From Zerene cesonia (taxonomy: Eukaryota > Arthropoda > Insecta > Lepidoptera > Pieridae), in contig NC_052120.1 of NCBI RefSeq assembly GCF_012273895.1, positions 10,475,756 through 10,539,755 on the forward strand: a stretch of 64,000 bases of DNA, given 5' to 3'. The stretch's first letter is position 1, and each line of letters starts with the position of its first letter. Shown in pieces: positions 59,801-64,000 of the stretch. A program made the translations under genes and the position numbers. Under the pieces are notes generated by a model. The model searched no databases and was not told the origin of the DNA. It saw only the letters and a program-made list of their open reading frames with translations.

Positions 59801-61805
59801 AGATTTCCATCGTAATTGCCTCCTTCCGTGTTTGATTTTCACAAAGGTACAAGACATTTAATTGGAGAGCAATATCTAAAAGTAATTGTAAAAGTTCGAT
59901 CGCCATGTTTGCGCCCGGGCCGCCCCGAGGACCTCCCCGGTCCTGGGGCCAATTTAATTACCAAATGGTTCGTTATTCGTGACCTCTCGACCATATAACT
60001 CGCTAACAAGCTACTGTGTAGAGGGCTAATTGATTCTGTAAAACGAATTCAAACTTAATAGACGGAGGGCCAGTCAAGCGTGCGCTGGCTTTACGCTGAG
60101 GTGTTTTCTTATCGATGTATTAGATTTATGTCCGTTTTGATGAATCACATCGTAATAACTAAATAAATAAAGAGAATAAGAACATAAATGGAGATGTTGC
60201 TCGAATAAAAGTCTATGATGCGTTTGATTAATTTGTTTACGATCGAGTAGATTTATTTGTGAAGATATAAGAAATGTTAATTTTTTGCTTAATTTTTATG
60301 TGTTATTACCGGCTTAGTGCAGTGTTCAATGGTAATATATCACGTCAGGGATTGTGGATCAATCACGAAGTAAACAGTTTCTTTTAAATTATCGTATGAT
60401 TTGAGTTTGTTAATCAGTTGTGTATGTCTATAGTCTATACGCCTATACGGACGTTGGAAGCGATGGCGTCATGAGAAATGGTAACCCTAACTACTACATA
60501 CCTTTTATTGATGTAATGCGAGTATCAAATCCAAAATAAGAGTAAAAGTATATATACTAAGCCCATAAACAACAATGACAAACGTCTTAAATCAGCTGTC
60601 AACAGTACTTGGGCATAAATATTGGGTATCTTAACATGAGAAAAGCTGGTATTTTTTACAGTGCTTGTGATAACCGCTTTCTACGCCGTACAATGGATTT
60701 CCACGGCAATGAGCGGATGATTGAGACTTCAATGCATCATCAATATGCATAGATTGTTTGTGCCATTTAGCAGTTTTGACGTTCGCTTGATCGACGAGCG
60801 TTGGGAACAATTGCACTTTGATTATAAATTGCTTCATTATCTCGTACAAACACGATTTATAATATACTACTTGGCTGTTTAAGTGTGAACGATGTGTGAA
60901 TGCAAATTTGTTGATATGTAATTAATTGTTGTTTGTTTGTTTGTGTAATTATTAATTCATAAGCGATAGCGTGCTCTTTATATTTCATGAGTTTCTCACC
61001 GACAATCCTGTTTTTTATATAACAATATATTGGTAAAGAAATGCTTCGTAACGCAGAGATGACGTAGCAGGTCTAAATACGTTAACAACAGCGCTACAAG
61101 AACAAACCTCCCTCGTTATTTTAAACAATTCGATAATGAGACCCGCGAGCCCTGATTGTAGCACAAAGGGTCCCCCTAATGAGGGGGGGAGATCAAATAG
61201 CGTCTTGTTTGCCCAGGGCGCGAGCCATTAGGCTGGATTGGACATATTCGAAACTTTTTTAACTGTTCGTTGAATGCTTTTTTCTAGTTAAATGGTTGTT
61301 GACTTGGCTATGAGTGGGAAAACACTTTTGTTATTTTGCTTCAGTTATTACTTATTTCATTTATATAAAGATAATTATTGTTCTTTTAATAAATTTGATT
61401 GCTCGACTTTGTTCACACGTGTATACAATCAAAATCAAATTAAATTTAATACTATATGTTTATACGTGAAGCCGGACAGACCGACGAAAATTTCATATAA
61501 TTTTTGGCTTGTGTGATTTGAACTCTTCGAGACTTGTTTTATAGGTATTTTTCATTTCATAATGGATGGAAGGTAAATTGAGATAGGATGTAAAGGGAGG
61601 TAAAAGAGACAATGGAACTACAAAGCTGCAATACTATTCAAAAGTTGCCACTTTAACTCTAAACTTGTGTAGTTACAATCAACCGGTGTTCAAACATTGA
61701 CTAGACTCAATTCATCCATAAAACGTCCTCTAAAAATATCCTTGAGGTACACAAAAGATCTCTTATGTAGAGGACGTATTTATTCATCGGCCAAACAAGT
61801 TTAGG
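44851..61805. other. 17-kb gene-free, repeat-poor stretch with scattered GC-elevated islets
   Basis: No exon with coding character was found on either strand, and hardly any of the repeats common in the left half. Compact islets stand out at about 45,900-46,115, 46,920-47,100, 52,620-52,745, 53,810-53,960, 55,200-55,410, 55,830-55,900, 59,310-59,350, 59,905-59,995 and 61,130-61,245. The pattern suggests intergenic or intronic regulatory DNA of a gene outside the window; this is inference. Confidence 0.35.
59497..59536 (+). mobile_element. Helitron family 1, short 5' remnant
   Basis: TCCTACTAATATTATAAACG followed by AGAATGTTTGTAAG. About 40 bp, otherwise lost. Confidence 0.4.
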
Positions 61806-61811
61806 TATATA

Positions 61812-61878
61812 CTTAGTCTGGCCATAAATACTGTTACACTTAATTATAAAAAAATATTACATTTGAATTTCGAATCTG
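61812..61878. mobile_element. Left end of a second copy of the Tc1/mariner-like element
   Basis: Identical over 72 bases, flanking TATA included, to 32022-32093. It is cut off by the gap at 61879, and its right end is not seen. Confidence 0.6.
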
Positions 61879-62878
61879 NNNNNNNNNNNNNNNNNNNNNN
61901 NNNNNNNNNNNNNNNNNNNNNNNNNNNNNNNNNNNNNNNNNNNNNNNNNNNNNNNNNNNNNNNNNNNNNNNNNNNNNNNNNNNNNNNNNNNNNNNNNNNN
62001 NNNNNNNNNNNNNNNNNNNNNNNNNNNNNNNNNNNNNNNNNNNNNNNNNNNNNNNNNNNNNNNNNNNNNNNNNNNNNNNNNNNNNNNNNNNNNNNNNNNN
62101 NNNNNNNNNNNNNNNNNNNNNNNNNNNNNNNNNNNNNNNNNNNNNNNNNNNNNNNNNNNNNNNNNNNNNNNNNNNNNNNNNNNNNNNNNNNNNNNNNNNN
62201 NNNNNNNNNNNNNNNNNNNNNNNNNNNNNNNNNNNNNNNNNNNNNNNNNNNNNNNNNNNNNNNNNNNNNNNNNNNNNNNNNNNNNNNNNNNNNNNNNNNN
62301 NNNNNNNNNNNNNNNNNNNNNNNNNNNNNNNNNNNNNNNNNNNNNNNNNNNNNNNNNNNNNNNNNNNNNNNNNNNNNNNNNNNNNNNNNNNNNNNNNNNN
62401 NNNNNNNNNNNNNNNNNNNNNNNNNNNNNNNNNNNNNNNNNNNNNNNNNNNNNNNNNNNNNNNNNNNNNNNNNNNNNNNNNNNNNNNNNNNNNNNNNNNN
62501 NNNNNNNNNNNNNNNNNNNNNNNNNNNNNNNNNNNNNNNNNNNNNNNNNNNNNNNNNNNNNNNNNNNNNNNNNNNNNNNNNNNNNNNNNNNNNNNNNNNN
62601 NNNNNNNNNNNNNNNNNNNNNNNNNNNNNNNNNNNNNNNNNNNNNNNNNNNNNNNNNNNNNNNNNNNNNNNNNNNNNNNNNNNNNNNNNNNNNNNNNNNN
62701 NNNNNNNNNNNNNNNNNNNNNNNNNNNNNNNNNNNNNNNNNNNNNNNNNNNNNNNNNNNNNNNNNNNNNNNNNNNNNNNNNNNNNNNNNNNNNNNNNNNN
62801 NNNNNNNNNNNNNNNNNNNNNNNNNNNNNNNNNNNNNNNNNNNNNNNNNNNNNNNNNNNNNNNNNNNNNNNNNNNNNN
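61879..62878. other. Assembly gap, 1000 N, starting inside a second copy of the same TIR transposon
   Basis: Exactly 1000 N. The 72 bases before it (61806-61877) equal those before the gap at 32094. No matching right TIR is visible after the gap. Confidence 0.99.
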
Positions 62879-64000
62879 ATTTGCATATGCCCCTCGCTTC
62901 CGCGAATCAAATTGTAAAATGACACTTGAAGTTAGGCCCGCAGTGCGCAGGACCGCGGCGGGATGCGTCGGCCAATCACGGACGCCGGTATGTAAATTAT
63001 ATGTAAATGTACATTGAAATTTGTTTAAAATTACACCGCGCATGCACGGTGCGGCCGTTTTTTATTGGAGTTTTGCGAAGGGCTGCTTGGGTGTTAGGGT
63101 TGAACCCCTAACCCTTTAGAACCCTTTTTTTGGGCAGATGTTTTTTAGTTGGCACGGGTTTGTCGCGTGTGTCAGATTGCTTTTGGACACCTGGCTGCTT
63201 TATTATCTGTGAGTGCTTTGAAGGCAGCTTTTATTTTATCTTGTTGTATTTATGTATAAATGAGAAAGTGTACGTGTGTATGTGTGTGTGTCTTTTTTGT
63301 TTTTTTCATTTCAATGCCAGCATTTTTTGGCTCAAGTTCAGTTTTCGCTAACCTAGTACACCAGAATTTGTATCATTTTTAATAATAAGATACTAAATAA
63401 TTGAAACAAGATAGTTATTTAATTGCGCTATATATTAACAAAGTAAACTCTATTACAGACAACTAAATTAAATGAAAATATCTATAAAATAAGTGTATTG
63501 ATATAATTAAAATAATATTCATTAAAAGTTTCCCATTTATTTAAAAATAATATTTTCTATACCAGTAATTATTTTTCAAACAACGTTTAATAAATGGAAG
63601 AAATATTTCTAAAAACAACGATATTAAGAAGTCATGAGTATCAGTTACTGCGTACACAACGTGGTTTATAACTCTGATGTATTAGAAAGCAATTTAACTA
63701 ATTTCCTGGTGTGGACAATACTAATATTGGCACATCGACGCGTCTGCAAAGGAAGGAGCGGTGACATTATTATAATAGAACAAACAACAGTAAAAGCTGG
63801 CAGGTTATATAGACTTATTTTGTTGAGTTTATGAAAAAGTTTAATCATAAATAATTACAACTTGCTTTAGGAGGACTTTTTTATATAAAAGGAGATATAA
63901 ACTCTCTTTATAAGCATCTACACTTAAAATATATTACCGTGTTTTATATATATTATTCATGTGTTTAAGAAACGTTTATTTTCAGTTAACATTCAATGGG
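62879..64000. other. Sequence after the last gap, nothing coding recognised
   Basis: 62,879-63,060 is GC-elevated, with ATTTGCATATG (octamer-like) and GGCCAATCACG (CCAAT box). A 7-bp stem GTTAGGG/CCCTAAC lies at about 63,093-63,112. The rest is AT-rich. Confidence 0.3.

Noticed and set aside
63093..63112. Telomere-like GTTAGGG/CCCTAAC
   Set aside because: A single short hairpin; insect telomeres use TTAGG arrays, and no array is present.
1..64000. CRISPR arrays, bacterial operons, integrated virus
   Set aside because: No regularly spaced repeats with unique spacers, no bacterial gene organisation and no viral gene recognised; all signs are of an insect chromosome.

Overview
The window reads as nuclear DNA of a moth or butterfly (Lepidoptera). 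It is AT-rich, its genes have small exons and long introns, and it is full of short repeats that I recognise as typical of Lepidoptera: small non-autonomous Helitrons ending in a hairpin plus CTAG, tRNA-derived SINEs with (GAT)n tails, a MITE-like foldback element, a degraded RTE-type LINE and a TIR element with TA target sites. Three runs of exactly 1000 N are assembly placeholders (21223-22222, 32094-33093, 61879-62878), and each opens inside a transposable element.

Three genes can be supported, all on the minus strand, so they are read from right to left. (1) TMEM147, 42051 to 40544, four exons, 229 aa, complete. It is a multipass ER protein of the Nicalin-NOMO-TMEM147 (BOS) translocon complex. 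(2) A nine-exon gene, 38966 to 27377, 554 aa, complete. I rebuilt it exon by exon and every splice phase agrees. It encodes a signal peptide, an N-glycosylated cysteine-containing ectodomain, one transmembrane helix and a cytoplasmic SEFIR domain, which is the layout of an interleukin-17 receptor. This is the most interesting locus of the window. (3) The 5' end of an unidentified gene: three coding exons at 23165-23100, 22782-22725 and 4913-4863, joined across a 17.8-kb intron and running off the left edge.

Layout: 1-4862, intron of gene 3 with a Helitron and a GC-rich islet. 4914-22724, its large intron, carrying most of the Helitrons, SINEs and the foldback element. 22600-23460, the GC-rich 5' region of gene 3. 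23460-27376, AT-rich sequence with the likely 3' UTR of the receptor gene. 27377-38966, the receptor gene, whose introns hold a hAT-like element, two SINEs of one family, a degenerate minisatellite, a gap inside a TIR transposon and an RTE fragment. 40544-42051, TMEM147. 42200-64000, a 22-kb stretch with no recognisable gene, few repeats and scattered GC-elevated single-copy islets that could be regulatory.

The receptor and TMEM147 have no evident joint function beyond being neighbours in the same orientation. No CRISPR array, rRNA, intact tRNA gene or microRNA was recognised.
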